A stretch of 50,094 nt of DNA from the NCBI GenBank assembly GCA_903772945.1, contig CAICTM010000753.1:1-50094 (forward strand), read 5' to 3'. The notes beneath the pieces are model-generated. The model saw nothing but the letters and a program-made list of their open reading frames with translations, ran no database searches and was not told where the DNA came from. This DNA comes from Seminavis robusta (Eukaryota > Bacillariophyta > Bacillariophyceae > Naviculales > Naviculaceae). The position numbers and the translations under genes were made by a program. Positions 11,360 through 22,155 of this stretch are shown here, piece after piece (positions within the stretch are counted from its first letter, which is position 1; every line of letters starts with the position of its first letter).

Positions 11360-11605
11360 TGTTGATGTGGACCCTGCTCCCCTGAACCCTGTCCAGTCCC
11401 CCTAACCCTGTTCAGTCCCAGCGCAGCATTCCCACATCAGTCCCACTACTAGGATGAGCGCCAGCCTGCCATGAAGCCCACCTGGCTTTCAGTGGCAGTT
11501 TGTAGCTGTAGATCCAGCCAGTCCCATGCCTGCAGGCTCTGCCCCAGGCTGGGACAAGTAGCCAGTTTCCAGCTCATAATTGTTAATAACAAACCTTTAG
11601 TAACA
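11360..11605 (+). repeat. probable copia 3' LTR
   Basis: It follows the pol stop by about 30 bp and a purine-rich AGTGTGAGGG run. It begins TGTTGATG and would end TTAGTAACA, the TGTTG...AACA ends typical of CoDi copia LTRs. No second copy exists in the window, so the boundaries are inferred. Confidence 0.55.
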
Positions 11606-11611
11606 ACTCTT

Positions 11612-12276
11612 TCACTGGGCTACTGCCTAGATCAACATGAAGATCCACAGCTGCCACTTCTTCGAAATGCAGCTGCCGAGGGGTTCTCTCCTGAACGAAT
11701 TCAGCACTGTTGGAAGGAAAAGCTTGGAGTTTATCCACACTTCACAAGGGCCGCCCTGAAAAGCAGACATATTCGGCATGAAGCAGTTGTTGATGAAGCT
11801 GGAGAAGCACACAATGACGCGGATCCAGAGGCCGAGTATTTGAAAAGTTTGAACGGCCTGAATGAAATGTCTTGCTCAGTGTTATCCATTCATGGCTACA
11901 ATGCTGAACTGCTCCGCATGAAGCTCACATCATATAGTCAGAAAAAGCGACAGGATGCCATTCTGAAGCCAAGGTCCAGAGCCAGGCAGGATGCAATTGC
12001 GCAAGTGAAGGTTGGTGGCGGGCAACACTTCCAGTTGACCAGAGGAGCTGCCTTGAATGAAGACGATTACTTCATTTCTGTGCAGAGAGCAGCCAAGGAG
12101 TCAGAGTTGAGCAGCCTCGAGGCAGTCAAAAAGAAGAGGATGGAAGATGCCGAGAGGGAGGATTCGGCCATGGTTTTGATGCAGGCAAGAGAACATCGTG
12201 GCCGTTCTTTTAATGGCAAAGAGCTGAAGACTCTCATCGCATGGAAGCTTGGTCGTCCTTGCCCATCCAAGATATC
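11612..12276 (+). pseudogene. 5' fragment of a transposase-tail-like gene, interrupted by a copia insertion
   Basis: The open frame reads LSLGYCLDQHEDPQ... up to PSKI at the insertion point. Joined across the insertion it continues in frame at 20077 and ends at 20394, so this was one coding unit. The motif GFSPERIQHCWKEKLGVYPHF and a late LKTLIAWKLGRP.PSKIS resemble the tail of pogo-like (DDE_1) transposases. The middle is helical and charged (KKRMEDAERED). The DDE core is not present; it would lie upstream, where the copia element at 7924-11605 has cut in. The transposase link is an inference from short patterns. Confidence 0.5.
12272..12276 (+). repeat. target-site duplication ATATC, left
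   Basis: ATATC immediately precedes the 5' LTR and is repeated exactly after the 3' LTR at 20077-20081. A 5-bp duplication is usual for Ty1/copia integrases. Confidence 0.92.
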
Positions 12277-12396
12277 TGTCACGCGACTTACAGTCTGTCA
12301 GTCAACCGGTAGCCACAGAGGATCGATTAGCGATCCTCTCACTCTTTTCATTCTAGTTCTTTGTTATCAAGTTACTAGTCGTAGAGTCCTCCGACA
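12277..12396 (+). repeat. CoDi 5' LTR (120 bp)
   Basis: Starts TGTCACGCGACTTACAG and ends CCTCCGACA, so TG...CA ends are present. By direct comparison it is identical to 19957-20076. It contains the perfect hairpin GAGGATCG/CGATCCTC with a 5-nt loop (12318-12338). The bases just after it, GGTTACGAGCCCTG (from 12397), may be the primer-binding site, but the tRNA was not identified. Confidence 0.95.
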
Positions 12397-12531
12397 GGTT
12401 ACGAGCCCTGCTACCGCTTCTAATGCTAAAGATACATGCTACTATTGCCATTGCCATTGCCATTGCCACTTTGCTGAAACCGATCGCTCCTTCTTAATCA
12501 AGACAGGCAACGATCGATTTCACGAACGGTC

Positions 12532-12553
12532 GTTTCGACCGAAAGGTCGAAAC
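12532..12553 (+). other. stem-loop with GAAA tetraloop in the CoDi leader
   Basis: GTTTCGACC - GAAA - GGTCGAAAC: a perfect 9-bp stem closed by a GNRA tetraloop, about 135 bp after the 5' LTR. Smaller hairpins follow (ACCCTT-CC-AAGGGT near 12577). Structured leaders of this kind in retroelements can act in packaging or dimerisation; that role here is an inference. Confidence 0.55.
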
Positions 12554-12780
12554 TCGACTTCTACTCCTTCTTCCACCCTTCCAAGGGTACCCACACGACC
12601 ACAAGGGTCACCACTACAAGCGTATTGCTTCAAATAACACCAGTTGATCAGTGTTGCCGCAACCGCAAAGCGCCATTGTCAGTCTTTTTCGATCTTTCAA
12701 TTTCCACGAAAAAGGCACGAACGCACGAAACGAATTCCGAACACGCTGACATCAGCGGAATTCCCAGGAATTCCGAAGAG

Positions 12781-12965
12781 TTTCCACTCCACGCCGAGTT
12801 TCCACTCCACGCCGAGTTTCCACTCCACGCTCCGAGTTTCCACTCCACGCCGAGTTTCCACTCCACGCCGAGTTTCCACTCCACGCTCCGAGTTTCCACT
12901 CCACGCCGAGTTTCCACTCCACGCCCAAGTTTCCACTCCACGCTCCAACTTCCACTCCACGCTTT
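12781..12965. repeat. tandem repeat, unit GAGTTTCCACTCCACGCC
   Basis: About ten copies of an 18-bp unit, some extended to 20 bp as GAGTTTCCACTCCACGCTCC. The array lies in the untranslated leader, between the 5' LTR and the gag start. All frames are open across it because the unit lacks stops, so the ORFs here are artefacts. Confidence 0.9.
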
Positions 12966-13246
12966 GCTTCCACGCTTTGCTTACCGTATACCCTATACGT
13001 CCGGAACGACTTGCTAGCCTCATTTACGATACCCATTGATTCGTTTGAGCTACGGTTGAAGAGCTACGGCCCAATTTGTCCGATCCTATTCAGTTGTCCG
13101 TCCCTCAAGTCGTCGGTTCTCCGTCCTTCAAGTCGTCTGCCCCCATCAAGTGTTTGCGACTTTCTTTGGTGTCAGGATACAGACGTTAAAACCAGCCCAT
13201 ACATCTCAAGTGCGAAAGCTATCTTGTTTTCTTCTGGACGTCCATT

Positions 13247-15030
13247 ATGACTGACTTTTCTACTATCATTGACTTCCATGTCAGTTTCTCAGAATCTGAT
13301 CGTCGGTTGCAAGCACATACTCAGCTGAACCTTCTCTACAGCGACTCACTTCTACATCCTGAGCACCTGTTCACTGCAAACCCACCCCGAAGTGATAATG
13401 TCCTTGCTGAAGCTGCTTTAATAGCCGAGATCCGTCGACAGATATGTGAATACTTGATTGTTCCTTGGGCCAATGAAACTCTTGTTGATCCCATCAATAC
13501 CATTCGTCCTATTGTCAATGGTATGGGTATCAATATTTCCCACGGCACTGGAGCACCCCGTCGTTTGACTCAAAGTAGCTTCAATCGGACTCTCACTGAT
13601 GCTGTCAATGATGGTGCTACAGAAGTCTACCTCACTATCCCTGCCAGTTTCCTCTACTTTGACAACCGAGAAGTTATCAGCTACCGCAATTGGAATCATA
13701 TTGGAATCCATCCATTCCCACTCCCAGCACCACCTCCTGACATCCTTCAGCTACTGATATTGCTGCTGCTGTTGCTCGTGCCATTCCCGCCCCACCAACT
13801 GCAGTCGATGTTGGCCGTGCTGTTGCTGGAGCCATTGCTGCTCATATTGCTCGTGGTGGACCACCTGGACCTGCACCACCTGGAGGCCCCCATGGTCCTC
13901 ATCCTCCGCCTGTAACCATCTGGACATTCAATGCTGGTGGTTTACCAGCTGATGTCAAAGCCAGGTACGATCTCAAAATGAGCAATGGACTACTCACTGG
14001 AGCACAACTTTCCACTCCCTATCTCGGAGGAGCCTTTTATCACCTTGAACATCCTTCTGCTATCATTACCAGTGACGGCACTCTCTACATCAGCCCCAAT
14101 GGTGGTGTACCAGATGAAAAGGGTCTTATTCGATGCCCTGTCATGTGCGATGACGATACTCATACTGGTGTTCGGAGTTGGTATAAGAACTGGGTTGCTC
14201 ATTGCATCAAACATGGCTTCTATGCTCATCCATTTCACTGCTTTCGCAGAGACCATGGAGGAGCTCGTGGTTTTACTGTTGGAGCTGATGCTGTTGATGA
14301 CTTGCCGCCTTTGATGGACATTCCAATTCAGCGAATGGCGGGCACTCTGTTTCAAGTTCTATCACAAAAAGGAATGTTCCCTTCAGGAAGTCGCCTTCCT
14401 TTCATTGTTGCTTCCTGTTATGGGGATGGTTACAAGGCCATCAAAGGCATTCTCCTCAAGTCACATCCACCAACCAGCTACTTTGATTAGAGGATATCCA
14501 AGACAACAGAAGAATGAATCTCTTCTTCAGTATTTCTCTCGCTATGATGACTACATTGATCTGCGAGCCCTCATTTGTGATGACAACCGCGATCTCACGG
14601 CTACAACTGAGATTGATAACTTCATTGCAGGAACTTTGCATGCCGATTTCTTGAATAGATGCAGTCGAGATGAACGCCGTCAAGCTGCCCATCTTCACAA
14701 GTACCAAGGCAACCAAATTGTCGAAACTTTAGAAAAGTTCCTTTCAACTGTTGACAGTCCTATCCATCAGACTCGCCAGTCTTTTCAGCGTCCTAGAACC
14801 AATTCAACTCCAGCTCGACGACCATCTTTTGTGACCAATGCAACCACGATGGCAGCTACATCTCTACTCCATCTCCGCAGAGATCTAATTTCACTGGTCA
14901 TCGTCCATCTTCAACTCCAACTTCAATTCCAGTTCATCATCTTCAGCTTAGCACCACTGATTCTACCACACCTTCACTATCAGCTACAAACTCCGAAGAG
15001 ACTCTGGAATCTCTGACTGATGATTTGCAC
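13247..15030 (+). pseudogene. CoDi Gag, several frameshifts
   Basis: Capsid protein of the copia element. The start is ATG 13247 (MTDFSTIIDFHV...). The first frame holds to about 13745, the next from about 13750 to 14490, the next from about 14460 to 14830, and a further shift follows. Recognisable diatom CoDi gag features are ARAIPAPPTAVDVGRAVAGAI, TLYISPNGGVPDEKGLIRCPVMCDD, VRSWYKNWV and HGFYAHPFHCFR in the middle, and FLNRCSRDERRQAAHLHKY..NQIVETLEKFL near the end. The shifts fall at positions where the alternative frame carries on the same pattern, so they are indels rather than introns. Confidence 0.8.
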
Positions 15031-15139
15031 AGCCTTCCACATCCCCCAAAAACCCACCAAAAGGGGAGGAGTTTTGTCTTTCTACATTTACAATGCTTGT
15101 GTCCATCGTATCAAGCTCAACCTTCCTATGTTGATGCTC

Positions 15140-15190
15140 CCACTTGTATTTGTTGTGGAGCTCAACACAGATTTGATGAATGCCCGTTTT
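15140..15190 (+). other. CoDi zinc knuckle
   Basis: CICCGAQHRFDECP is encoded here: a C-x2-C-x4-H-x4-C nucleic-acid-binding knuckle between gag and protease. Confidence 0.75.
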
Positions 15191-15834
15191 CTTCTCAGCA
15201 CATCCTTTCTCAAAGATCATTACATCAGATGGTGTCAACAGTTACGTCGAGAAACCTCTGCTCGAGATCGAGCCTTTCCCTCCAATACTCAATCTGTATC
15301 TACCAACTTTGTTGATACATTTGATTCTCATCCGGATTCTGGTATTGGTTCTGACACCAGTGAAGATCCGATGGCGGATTTTCAACTGGGCCGCTCCTAA
15401 ACACCATGGAGTGCCGCCCCTGTCTGGTCCAACCCACACTGCATTCTTGCGGGACGAACATGGAGACCCTACCTGGGCTTTCGTCCACCGCTGATCACAG
15501 TCTCCAATCTTCCACTTCCACTTTGCCAGTTTCCAATGTCTCTTCCAGTCCATGTCCAACTGCTCCCTGTATTGAAACAGTATCTGACGACGACCCTCCT
15601 GATACATCTAGTCTTCCCCTCTGTCTCATCTTCCATTTCTTGACAGCTCCTCTTCAGTTGCTTCCATTGATTCTTTGGATTCTTTTGGATTTCTTTTGAT
15701 GAGGGAGGGCTCATTTAAATGCCCTTGATTGTGACACACCTTTTTGGACTTCCAACATAGATGTCTTAGAAGATCCATCAGATCCCATTCCACCAGAAAT
15801 TGAAGCACCTTCTGTTGATGATGATCCTGACACT

Positions 15835-16134
15835 TTTCGAGCTCAGATTGATACTGGAGCACATGTAACTTGTACAGGTACTTTGTCCTTGTTGCATAAC
15901 TATCAACCTTTCACTCCTTCTCATCCTTGTCCAGTGAGACTTCTCCCGGCAACTGAAGGTTCTGATGCTTATCCCAAAGGTGTCGGATATCTTCATGTTC
16001 CTGCTGCTACACCATCTGGTTTCCTTGCAGTTCGAACCTTCTACAGTCCCACTCTTCGAACCACTCTCATTGATGAAAGAGACTTTGTGAAAGCTGCTGG
16101 TCTAAAATCCAATGATCATTGTCTTAATCTGTAA
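15835..16134 (+). pseudogene. CoDi aspartic protease region
   Basis: RAQIDTGAHVTCTG carries the D-T-G catalytic triad, followed by a continuous 95-residue frame to a stop at 16134 (...RTTLIDERDFVKAAGL...). This fits the retropepsin domain of copia elements. It is part of a broken polyprotein. Confidence 0.75.
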
Positions 16135-16232
16135 GAACACGGGTCTTTTCTCCTGGACTTAGAGCGAGTATTCTCCAATGATGCGAGCTGTGGCTTACCT
16201 TACAGCCTATACTGTATGTCACCACGAAAGAC

Positions 16233-17600
16233 TTGCGTTCAGATCACAGAATCTCCTTGTCCATGGTTGTACTGAAACACGGCAAGTGTTACACTGCTTC
16301 TTTACTACTTCCTTATCCTTCTGATACTGCGATGACTGTGCCCTTTCCTACCGACGATGAATTCATTGAGGCTTGCCACCAAGCAACCCTCTACAACATC
16401 TATGCCTACCAAGAATGTGAGCTTGCCAATCTCCGAAACGAGCTTTCTGTCACCCCCACATCCTTCCACAATCTCCCATACCATCACTACATTCAACACC
16501 ACACTCCCATCAATGCTATCAAAGAGTCTACTGAAAGACTTCTGTGGCACCAAAGACTTGGCCATCCTAGTGACTATTACCTCTTTCATGCCCACAAGCA
16601 TGTAAAAGGAGTGCCCAAATTCAAACACATGAATTCAGTTTTAGATCAACCATCTGCTTCTTTGGAGAAGACTTGCATTTCGTCTCCGAAAAGACATAAA
16701 CATTTCCCACAGTTGTAATTGACCCTAGAACTGACTAACCAAACAGACCCATTCGGACACACGCTCTATGGTTAAGGTCTTTCCATAGTTTCTTCGTTCT
16801 TCCGGTATATTGTCTCTGCACTGATCCTCACTCTTCGACTCCTCTGATTACTTGGGTCTTCATTGTGAAACCTCATGGATCTTGATTACGGTTCATTTCA
16901 CACGAATGAAACATGTTGATACACGTGTGTCTAAAGCTTCTCCTTACGAATGGCTTCGACATTTTCTGGAAAAACATGCTCCTACGTGTACGGATAAGTA
17001 TGTGTTTCTCGATCAACGTGGAGAATATGTAATCGCACAATCCGAGGTCATCAAAACTCTTCCGTACGATTGGCTTATATATTCACCCACTGGTGCTGAA
17101 TGCCTCCAATCAAATGCTCACTGTTTGAAACGTGGAATCTGACATGTATGGAAAAATGCCATTTACGAGCACGTGACTTTCTCAGCAGGTGCCAAACCTC
17201 GCACCCCATCCACTTTCTGGCCCTAATGATCCCGTTCACTCATTGATCCTCTCTCGCACAATGTCATCCCCATCACAAGATAGCAGCAGTGCCCTTTGCT
17301 TTTGGCTACTGGTAAAACTGACGACTTCCAACATTTCCGAACTTTCGGCTGTCGTGTCTAGGTTCGCTAACCCGCTGGCCGAGTCGACAAATTAGGCAAA
17401 ATTCGAAGCACCATTCTCGTAAGGGCAATTATTTTCTTGGTTTTCTTCTCTACAATACACTCACTCTTGCCACAATTCTGTAGGTTGAATCATCACGTCC
17501 GAATTTCCAAATACGGTGTCCAAGATTGCTACATCCGAGTGCCAAGATTTGATGACGGCATCAAAATGACTCCCTCTTGAGTTCTATCCTCATTCACCAA
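16233..17600 (+). pseudogene. CoDi pre-integrase and integrase region, degenerate
   Basis: RLLWHQRLGHPSDYYLFHAHKHVKGVPKF (about 16530-16620, one frame) is the GAG-pre-integrase signature. After 16718 the frame is lost repeatedly. The segment TRMKHVDTRVSKASPYEWLRHF...DKYVFLDQRGEYV (16852-17142) carries an LDQRGEY box like the integrase DN/DQG..F region, with the Asp retained. The C-terminal integrase part cannot be read continuously. Confidence 0.65.
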
Positions 17601-17899
17601 TGTGTCCTTATTTAACTCCAAAGTCACTTCAAGAAGTGTTGAACTTACTTCTCGATAGATCACTGAAACTCACAGTTGATCAATTCTACCTTCACCCTCA
17701 TCTTTCTCCACAAATCTCTCAACAATATCAGGTCAGTGCACCCCTACTTTGGTTTCCAATTCAAACTGATTCTCTTTCAAACCGAACCTTCATCTCTGCC
17801 ATAAAAAGAACTCCAGTGCTGCCAAACTCTATTCCTACTACAAAGCCACTTGCAACAAAATCAAAGGAGCCTTTGTCACAAAAATCAATGATATCAGAT

Positions 17900-19130
17900 T
17901 TTTGCCCTATCTTTGGAAGAGGTCTTATCGCCTAGTTACTTCGTCTGCTGCCTTTGAATGCCAAGACTCACACATATACCACTGGAACTGCTCCCGGAAC
18001 GTTTTGGCTTCACACACCACAAAGCTCGAACACCTTCGCAAAGCCCTCCTTGAACATGATCTCCATGCTTCTGATCCACCTGAAGAACATGTTCCCACTC
18101 TAGATGTCCATTCTATCAGATCCATTGCTTCCATCAGCTTCCCACACTTGATTTCTCTCCTACATCCTATCTCTGCTGATACCACTCAAACCACGCCTTC
18201 ACAGCTGATCACGACTCTAAGGCCACCCACCACAAGAACAAGCTCTTGTCACTTTACCCGACGGAAACTGCAGAAGCTTGATACCTGGCCCGAATGGAAA
18301 GCAGGCGAATTCAAGCAACTCGATCGGATGTACTCCTTGGTATGTTTGGAAAACCTATCGAAAAACCCCCCGGTGCCATTGTCCTTCGATTCACTGGCAA
18401 TACACATCAAGCGCGATCGGAACGCGTCGTTCTCGCAGTTTCTGTGACGGTTCTCCCCGGGCAGCCCCTGTCCTCCATTCCCTTACTCAAAGCTATTCTT
18501 CCTGTGTTGATCCCCACATTCAGCGAATGTTTTTTGCCTTGGCGGCCCCAAAGGATACAGAGTCATGGTGGTGATGCTAACGCAGCATAAGGATCGTATT
18601 GACCACTCCCCGACCGGCAACCCACGAAAATCCGACCTTTCGTCTACATTGATTGATGTTATGCGTGACCTTGGTATAGAAGATGCGCTTTTGCATCAAA
18701 CAGACTTGATCGCAGCGTCATTTGTCGATGCTCAATCCTTAGCCTTACCACAGGACAATCCAGAAATCCAGAGACCCGACTTTGGGAAGAGACATCAATT
18801 TCCATCCTCCATCACCTGAATTTTACTTCAAGTCAACTAGCCACTACAAACCATCTACAGTAGCTTCTTTTCAAGGTCGACCAAATTCTTCTCACTTGTA
18901 TCAAGTGGGATAGTTGTTGCATCCTTAGCTGGTTAACCAGTATGAATCAATTGCCAGCATCTTCCGCTCGGAATTGGGTCAACAGCTTCAACTCACCTTT
19001 TCTGAAAACCGGTAACCTCCTTTTCAGTATTTGGCCTTCTCAATGACTACAATGGCTTGGATGTCACTCAGTATAAGATCTCACAGTGTGTTGTCTCTGC
19101 TGAGAAAGCTACATTGATCGTTGTCCTTCA
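17900..19130 (+). pseudogene. CoDi reverse transcriptase, heavily frameshifted
   Basis: Typical CoDi reverse-transcriptase pieces occur in three frames: WPEWKAGEFKQLDRMYSL and LGMFGKPIEKPPGAIVLRF (about 18285-18390), QSYSSCVDPHIQRMFFALAA (about 18500-18550), and DYNGLDVTQYKIS (about 19045). The part that would carry the first catalytic Asp is damaged near 18550-18700. No intact YVDD-type box was found. Confidence 0.7.
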
Positions 19131-19359
19131 ATCCCATGGCTGGACTACTCGCTTCACCGTCCCTGACCTTCCAATTACCCATTCAGTCCACATTCCTCCA
19201 GATTCCCAGTATGCTGATATATGTACTCAAGAGCGCTGGCCCTTTGGAGGCACACGCATGCCATACATAGTTTTTCTCTTCCCTTCAAGAGAAAACATGG
19301 TTTTGCCTACGCCCTTATCCTACCCTTCCAATCCCATTGAACTTACTGGCATATGTCGT

Positions 19360-19770
19360 ATGCAGCTCATGCCAATGACCTGCGCAATCGCCGCTCTACA
19401 GACCGGTTTCGCCTTTGTCTCTCTGTGGTGGTGCTATTTCCTACAATATCCAAACACAGTCTATTACTGCTACAAGTTCTAACGAAGCAGAGTTCCTGGC
19501 TTTGTTGCAGCCGCCAAGCATGACCAAATACTTGCGCGCTGTGCTGGCAGACCTTGGTTTTGCCCAGCTTGGACCCCCTCCTTTGCATGAAACAATCAGT
19601 CTGCCATCAATATGATCAATGCTAAGATCCACCACGGATCGGTCCCGGCATATTGCTGTTAGCATTTTGCCATTCAAGATTGGAAAGATGCCGTGATATT
19701 ATCATGCGGTACTTCCTGGGATTATCAATCCCTTGATGACCTCACCAAGCCCTTAGGCTGATTCTTCACG
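19360..19770 (+). pseudogene. CoDi RNase H and C-terminus
   Basis: In shifting frames one reads SYAHDLRNRRSTTGF, GGAISYNIQTQSITATSSNEAEFLAL (catalytic Glu context), KYLRAVLADLGF, a damaged Q-SAINMINA box, and QDWKD...IILS/IINPLDDLTKPLG. These are the ordered landmarks of copia RNase H. At least three frame changes are needed. Confidence 0.75.
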
Positions 19771-19947
19771 AACGCCATGCCCGCCGCTGATGGGTCACTA
19801 CTAACCTTTATTTCTTTCTATATTCAGAGACTTCCCATTGGGGTTGGCTGTCTTTTCTATTTCCTTTCTACTCTATGCTACCTTTTGTTTCTATCCTTCC
19901 TTCCATTTGCTCTACTTGGTGCTTCGAACTGCTCCGCAGTCCGAATC

Positions 19948-19956
19948 AGGGGAGGG
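19948..19956 (+). other. polypurine tract of the CoDi element
   Basis: AGGGGAGGG directly abuts the first base of the 3' LTR (19957), the position where plus-strand DNA synthesis is primed. Confidence 0.9.
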
Positions 19957-20076
19957 TGTCACGCGACTTACAGTCTGTCAGTCAACCGGTAGCCACAGAG
20001 GATCGATTAGCGATCCTCTCACTCTTTTCATTCTAGTTCTTTGTTATCAAGTTACTAGTCGTAGAGTCCTCCGACA
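19957..20076 (+). repeat. CoDi 3' LTR (120 bp)
   Basis: Identical over all 120 bp to the LTR at 12277-12396. Confidence 0.95.
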
Positions 20077-20081
20077 ATATC
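20077..20081 (+). repeat. target-site duplication ATATC, right
   Basis: Exact copy of 12272-12276 on the other side of the copia insertion. Confidence 0.92.
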
Positions 20082-20394
20082 AACCGTGGCACAGAGAATG
20101 GCGTTGTGGGAAAAGGTCAAAGACAATGTTGTTGCTCCAGTTGTCCAGTGGACCCCGCATGATGATGCCGAGCTGAGTCGACTGCGTGACTGTATTGAGA
20201 ATGTTTCGATCGAAGACACTGAACTCGGAAGGCAGCGGCAGCGGATGCAGCAGGACGCCATGGCGCTTGTAAGAGGATTGTCGGCGGAAGAAAGAGAGTC
20301 TTTTATGCAACAATTGCAGGATGACGAAACCTCAGCAACAGAAGAAAACAACCGACAGAACTGTCGACGATGCTGCCATGGAGGCAGAATGTGA
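20077..20394 (+). pseudogene. 3' fragment of the split transposase-tail-like gene
   Basis: It continues the frame of 11612-12276 when one ATATC copy is kept: codons ATA TCA ACC GTG GCA CAG join PSKI to STVAQRMALWEKV. The C-terminal part is helical, with W-K-V and a Gln/Arg-rich segment (GRQRQRMQQDAMALVRGLSAEE), then a short Cys/Arg-rich end before TGA. The clean in-frame join shows the gene was open when the retrotransposon inserted. Confidence 0.6.
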
Positions 20395-20582
20395 CAATGG
20401 AAGCGAGTGAGTGACAAAAATCCCATCTCACTGACAATCCAAAAAGGGGCCACAGCGTTAACAATAGAGGCACTCCACATGGTTGACAGTGTTGCTATCG
20501 CTTCGACAATAGTGTGGTTGGCTTCACCTTCATTGCCAGTTGCCAACAACAAGCGAGAACTGCTGTTGGGTTTAGGTGAGAG

Positions 20583-20700
20583 TGATACCGGTTTTTGAGA
20601 ACCCCAATTCTGCAATTTTTTGTTCCAACTTCTGCCTCTAACCCTCGATTTTATCGCGCAGGCCAGAAATTGTCGCAAAATTGGGGTTAAAACTGGTAAT
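20583..20700. repeat. imperfect inverted repeat (hairpin / MITE-like)
   Basis: Arms of about 35-40 bp at 20583-20622 and 20664-20700 share AACCCCAATT and flanking bases in opposite orientation, around a loop of about 40 bp. There is no coding content. The size is that of a foldback element, but no target duplication was recognised. Confidence 0.5.
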
Positions 20701-20717
20701 TTGAAGGCGGGACTCAG

Positions 20718-21044
20718 GTGACATCCGGGACCAAAAGATACAGTAACAGGAAGTTCGCTGTGGAAGATCGAGACGATCTTCTATGGGCGAGGGACAGACC
20801 AAGAGCGCGAGCCCATAGTGAGGGCGGTCGGTGCGTTCCGGATGACGTGAGGGAGGTGACAGAAACTCGCTTTTCCTACGATGGCGGCGAAGAACGAAGG
20901 CTGATATATTATTATGTCGAATTTGCAAAACTCCCTTCTTTCTTTGGATGCAACATGTTGTTTGAGCCTGTTGATAGCGAAGAAATCGAAAATAATTTTG
21001 ATGAAGAGCACGAGGGGTGGGCGATCACACCCGTTAATAATTAA
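20718..21044 (+). CDS. small ORF, unrecognised
   Basis: 108 codons (MTSGTKRYSNRKF...). It is charged, with an acidic C-terminal segment (PVDSEEIENNFDEEHEGW). No family was recognised and there is no conserved motif. It may be a chance ORF or a fragment. Confidence 0.25.
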   Translation: MTSGTKRYSNRKFAVEDRDDLLWARDRPRARAHSEGGRCVPDDVREVTETRFSYDGGEERRLIYYYVEFAKLPSFFGCNMLFEPVDSEEIENNFDEEHEGWAITPVNN

Positions 21045-21064
21045 TTTGATCGGCGTTAGCAGCA

Positions 21065-22155
21065 AGTGACTTTCCGGCAGAGACTAACTCCAGTCATAGT
21101 GAAGCACCAGTAGCAGAGCAAATGAGGGTCCACAACCTTAAAGCCAGCATGACCGGCAGGTAACTGTAGGTGGTGCCTGCTCACCCAGCATTGGCATTGG
21201 ATGAGCTGGCACCAACAAGATAACAAGCACCAAGTGCTTATTCTCTGTCTTTGTACACCACAACAGTTGATGTACAAAGCCTTCGTTTCCTGCCTTGCCT
21301 CTATCGCTATCAGACATCTCGTCTCGTTCCGCCTTTGCTTCTTCTCTTTGTCGCGCCCCTTTCTTCCGTCTTTCTTCCCATGACCGACAACGATCCCCTC
21401 TTTCTCCGACGGCCGCCATCGCCCAGCCCCTTCTTCTTCAGGGTCTCCTCGGGCCCCGGCTCGTCCACACTCAAGATCTTCCCACTTCCATCCTTCCCCG
21501 CTCCAACTCCTGGAATGATCCTGCTATCATGCATCCGACTCCACCTCGGCTATGCCGCTTCCCCTTCCGCTCCACCCTCCAGGATTCCCAACTTCTTGGC
21601 CTCTCTGCCAAATACACCGCTCCTTCCAACCTCTCGGACTCCTTCTCCGATCTCCTTGCGAAATCCATTCGCAGCGGACCCCACACCCGTGCCTGGTCTC
21701 GCACCGAAGCCTACAATCTCATGCCCCGCCGTAACATCGGCGGTTTTCTCCTCATCGCCAAGTTCCGCCTTGCCGTCGGCTCTCTTTCAGTCCAGGTTCA
21801 GGTTTCAATCCTGACTAGACTTCACATCTCCTTCTGGGTCATGCTCAGCTCAAGCGTTGTGAGGCTCTCCCCAGTCCATCCGGACTGAGAGATAGCCAAC
21901 AACCAACCCACTTGACCATGGATGATGAGCAGCAGAAGGAGAAGGCGACCGAGGGCAATCCCGAAGGGATTGGCAGAACAACACCAGGTATGGCAGAACA
22001 ACAATAGTAGATAGATAGTTGTCTGCTACTGAAGAGATCAATCGTAGTGACGTCGATAATCGACAACTGATCCAAGCTCAAATATGAGAGAAACGCTCCG
22101 GAATACAAGGGGGGGGGGGGCATCCGATTCTCAATGGTTGTTTTCCTGTTCGTGT
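21065..22155. other. GC-richer stretch, no recognised gene, poly-G run
   Basis: A plus-strand ORF of 197 codons (21295-21888) overlaps one of 187 codons in another frame (21251-21814). Both are rich in Pro, Ser and Arg because of the local CT-rich composition, and neither has a recognisable domain. A run of about 12 G lies at 22109-22120. The end of the minus-strand ATPase gene follows at 22156. Confidence 0.45.

Larger units (their letters stand above)
7924..11605 (+). mobile_element. Ty1/copia retrotransposon, 5' truncated
   Basis: It contains the end of the protease region, the pre-integrase zinc domain, integrase, reverse transcriptase and RNase H in Ty1/copia order, and then a probable 3' LTR starting TGTTGATG at 11360. 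Gag, the protease active site and the 5' LTR are missing: the Ty3 solo LTR at 7497-7923 replaces them. The 3' end abuts the transposase-tail gene at about 11612. Confidence 0.85.
12277..20076 (+). mobile_element. complete CoDi-type Ty1/copia insertion with broken ORFs
   Basis: Bounded by two identical 120-bp LTRs, flanked by ATATC duplications, with a polypurine tract against the 3' LTR. Inside, in order, are a leader with tandem repeats, gag, a zinc knuckle, aspartic protease, pre-integrase and integrase, reverse transcriptase and RNase H, the Ty1/copia order. Reading the proteins needs at least eight frame changes. It split the gene 11612-12276 / 20077-20394. Confidence 0.93.

Noticed and set aside
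12625..13050. Overlapping ORFs on both strands of 90-130 codons
   Set aside because: They only reflect the 18-bp repeat, which has no stop in any frame.
20055..20678. 207-codon minus-strand ORF
   Set aside because: It runs antisense through the 3' LTR and the transposase-tail fragment, with no domain.
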